From Cyclobacteriaceae bacterium (lineage in GTDB: Bacteria > Bacteroidota > Bacteroidia > Cytophagales > Cyclobacteriaceae), in contig DAOVVI010000048.1 in NCBI GenBank assembly GCA_030637245.1, forward strand, positions 1 to 8,202: a stretch of 8,202 nucleotides of DNA, written 5' to 3'. Both the position numbers and the translations under genes were made by a program. The notes below the pieces were generated by a model. It saw nothing but the letters and a program-made list of their open reading frames with translations. It searched no databases and was not told where the DNA came from. Shown here in pieces: positions 6,506-8,202 of this stretch. Each line of letters opens with the position of its first letter. Position 1 is the stretch's first letter.

Positions 6506-7075
6506 ATGATCAATTTCAAAGAAATAGCCACAGTTACGCTGATCCTGTTTTCAATCATCGATATTCTGGGTTCGATACCGATTATAATTGATCTCAGGAA
6601 AAAAAATGGGAAGATAGAATCAGGTAAAGCTACCCTGGTGGCCGGCGTCATCATGATTGCTTTTTTATTTATTGGCGAGGTGATTCTCAATCTGTTTGGG
6701 ATTGACGTAGAGTCATTTGCTATAGCAGGAGCAATAATCATCTTGATCATCGGCATGGAAATGATCCTGGACCGATCGTTTTTTAAACAAGATCCAGGTG
6801 TTGAAAATTCAGCTTCTATTGTTCCTCTGGCATTTCCGCTAATTGCCGGGGCAGGTTCATTAACCACTATTTTATCCTTGAAAGCCGCCTATGGGCAAAC
6901 GAATATACTGATCGGTATTATTGTAAATCTTGTATTTGTTTTTATTGTATTGAAATCTTCTGTCTGGTTGGAGAAAAAGCTTGGCCAGGGTGGTTTTAAC
7001 ATTCTTAGAAAAGTCTTTGGGATTATTCTACTGTCATTGGCTATCAAATTATTAAAAGACAATTTACTCTCCTGA
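6506..7075 (+). CDS. MarC-family integral membrane protein
   Basis: This belongs to the MarC (UPF0056) family of inner-membrane proteins, whose transport role is unsettled; the early link to multiple antibiotic resistance was not upheld for E. coli MarC. From ATG 6506 it has 189 residues and six predicted membrane segments at about 6-28, 43-65, 70-88, 105-125, 133-155 and 167-184. Family marks are LFSIIDILGSIPIII near the N-terminus and PLAFPLIAGAGSLTTIL at 107-123, the conserved P-x-x-P-x-x-x-GPG-like region, with AGAG replacing the commoner GPG. A longer frame from TTG at 6491 adds five residues; ATG is preferred because MINFKEI matches the usual N-terminus. It starts 25 bases after aroQ and its stop lies one base before the rnhA ATG, so it is probably cotranscribed and coupled with rnhA. 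Confidence 0.9.
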   Translation: MINFKEIATVTLILFSIIDILGSIPIIIDLRKKNGKIESGKATLVAGVIMIAFLFIGEVILNLFGIDVESFAIAGAIIILIIGMEMILDRSFFKQDPGVENSASIVPLAFPLIAGAGSLTTILSLKAAYGQTNILIGIIVNLVFVFIVLKSSVWLEKKLGQGGFNILRKVFGIILLSLAIKLLKDNLLS

Positions 7076-7076
7076 T

Positions 7077-7526
7077 ATGGTAATCATTTATACAGATGGT
7101 GCATCCAAAGGAAACCCGGGACCGGGTGGATATGGCGTGGTATTAAAATATGGGAAGCACCGTAAGGAATTGAGCGAAGGTTTTCGGAAAACCACTAATA
7201 ACCGGATGGAATTATTGGCCGTCATCAAAGGATTGGAGGCCCTGACACGAGATGGACTTGAAGTCACTATTTATTCAGATTCAAAATATGTAGTAGATTC
7301 AGTGACAAAAGGTTGGCTGTGGGGCTGGGTAAAAAAAGACTTTAAAGACAAAAAGAATCCGGATCTCTGGCTTAGGTTTATTCCGGCTTATAAAAGGCAG
7401 AAGGTAAAATTCAAGTGGGTGAAAGGTCATGCAGGTAATCCTGAGAATGAACGATGCGACCAATTGGCTGTCCTAAGCTCAAGAGAACGAAATCTCCAAA
7501 TTGACAATGGATTTAAAGCACAATAG
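7077..7526 (+). CDS. rnhA: Ribonuclease HI
   Basis: RNase HI cuts the RNA strand of RNA-DNA hybrids, removing R-loops and primers during replication. The 149-residue product is close to the E. coli length. All catalytic residues are present: Asp7 (YTDGASKGNPGPGG), Glu45 (NNRMELLAV), Asp68 (YSDSKYV), His118 (KGHAGNPENE) and Asp128 (CDQLA). The basic Trp-rich handle (about 79-100, KGWLWGWVKKDFK) that contacts the hybrid is present, and there is no extra N-terminal hybrid-binding domain. The ATG follows the MarC-family stop after a single base, a layout that favours translational coupling. The TrmN6-like gene begins 14 bases after its stop. Confidence 0.97.
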   Translation: MVIIYTDGASKGNPGPGGYGVVLKYGKHRKELSEGFRKTTNNRMELLAVIKGLEALTRDGLEVTIYSDSKYVVDSVTKGWLWGWVKKDFKDKKNPDLWLRFIPAYKRQKVKFKWVKGHAGNPENERCDQLAVLSSRERNLQIDNGFKAQ

Positions 7527-7540
7527 TTCTCAATAAACCG

Positions 7541-8202
7541 GTGGCTAACGATTATTTCAAATTTAAACAATTCACTATCTATCAGGATCGATGTGCCATG
7601 AAAGTAACCACTGTGGCATGTATTCAGGGAGCCTGGTTACCACATTTTTCACCAAGTAAAATTTTAGATATTGGCGCCGGAACAGGAATACTATCCTTAA
7701 TGGCTGCCCAGGAATATCATGGGGAAATTGACGCTGTTGAAATTGAGCATGAGGCCTTTGATCAATTAAAAGAAAATATTATACAAAGTCCATGGAACGA
7801 TAGGATCAAATGCTATCATGATAACATCAAAAATTTTGCTAACCATAATAGTAAAAGGTATGACCTCATCATCTCCAATCCTCCTTTTTATAAAAACCAA
7901 CTAAAATCACCAAATGACAAAATCAATCATGCGCGGCACGAAACGGGATTATCTATTAAAACCTTGATTGATATTTCTACTCGTTTAATAAATGAGCCCG
8001 GAAAAATTTCCATTTTACTCCCACCTAATCAAACCATAAATTTAGTCGAATTTTGTAAACGCAAATCGTTATTTCTATCAGATCAATTAGTTATATCTGA
8101 TTCCCCAAAAAAAGAGCCTAAAACTATTGTTACAATTTTATCAAATAAACCATCAAAATCAATTATAAAAAAATTGATCATTAAAAATGAAAATGGATTG
8201 CA
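7541..8202 (+). CDS. trmN6: TrmN6-like tRNA1(Val) (adenine37-N6)-methyltransferase, 3' end missing
   Basis: TrmN6 (YfiC) transfers a methyl group from S-adenosylmethionine to N6 of adenosine 37 in tRNA1(Val). About 220 residues are visible, and perhaps 15-25 are lost at the window edge. The N-terminus has the family signature FKFKQFTIYQDRCAMKV at 6-22. The SAM-binding motif I is DIGAGTG at 43-49, the acidic motif II is AVEIE at 65-69, and the amino-methylase motif is NPPF at 113-116. The start is GTG at 7541, giving MANDYFKFKQF; an in-frame stop lies nine codons upstream with no ATG between, and the first ATG (codon 20) would remove the signature. Val25 stands where relatives usually have Asp in MKV-x-TD. 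It follows rnhA by 14 bases and probably shares its transcript. A closely related RNA or protein N-methylase cannot be excluded. Confidence 0.88.
   Translation, partial: MANDYFKFKQFTIYQDRCAMKVTTVACIQGAWLPHFSPSKILDIGAGTGILSLMAAQEYHGEIDAVEIEHEAFDQLKENIIQSPWNDRIKCYHDNIKNFANHNSKRYDLIISNPPFYKNQLKSPNDKINHARHETGLSIKTLIDISTRLINEPGKISILLPPNQTINLVEFCKRKSLFLSDQLVISDSPKKEPKTIVTILSNKPSKSIIKKLIIKNENGL

Noticed and set aside
6355..6867. Minus-strand open frame of 170 codons
   Set aside because: It is a shadow of aroQ and the MarC-family gene, both confirmed by family motifs on the plus strand; its composition is typical of an antisense frame.

Overview
The window looks like a stretch of ordinary chromosome from a Bacteroidota bacterium, most likely of the Cytophagales (Cytophagia) type. 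Three things point there: a DUF4293 membrane protein, a family known essentially only from Bacteroidota; AT-rich DNA with TAnnTTTG promoter-like boxes and few convincing Shine-Dalgarno sites; and best-fitting variants of XerD, TruA and TrmN6 that read like those of that phylum. The species cannot be named from this sequence.

Left part (1-2810). On the minus strand, truA (tRNA pseudouridine synthase) is followed after about 200 bases by an MsbA/MdlB-like ABC exporter. The exporter starts at GTG and is cut by the left edge just after its Walker A motif. The gap between them holds a GC-rich hairpin-forming repeat. Divergent from truA, on the plus strand, is the DUF4293 gene. The 112-base region between the two carries a pair of CTTTG/CAAAG palindromes that overlap a promoter-like box. 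A bidirectional terminator separates DUF4293 from the convergent gene to its right.

Middle part (2811-5143). A 499-residue, all-helical, TPR-like protein of unknown function lies on the minus strand. It is preceded by about 720 bases with no credible gene. Within this gap is a compact 63-base cluster of short complementary segments, two of which interleave as in an H-type pseudoknot.

Right part (5144-8202). xerD (chromosome-dimer-resolving tyrosine recombinase) is on the minus strand. Only 17 bases away, and divergent from it, starts a tight plus-strand cluster: aroQ (shikimate pathway), a MarC-family membrane protein, rnhA (RNase HI) and a TrmN6-like tRNA methyltransferase that starts at GTG and runs off the right edge. 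Spacings of about 25, 1 and 14 bases suggest one transcript, although the functions are unrelated.

Most genes are conserved housekeeping genes (tRNA modification, DNA maintenance, aromatic biosynthesis, transport). I found no CRISPR array, insertion sequence, phage, toxin-antitoxin or defence module, and nothing that can honestly be called a new multi-gene system. The least explained items are the 499-residue helical protein with its long structured upstream region, the tandem palindromes in the truA/DUF4293 promoter region, and the GC-rich repeat.
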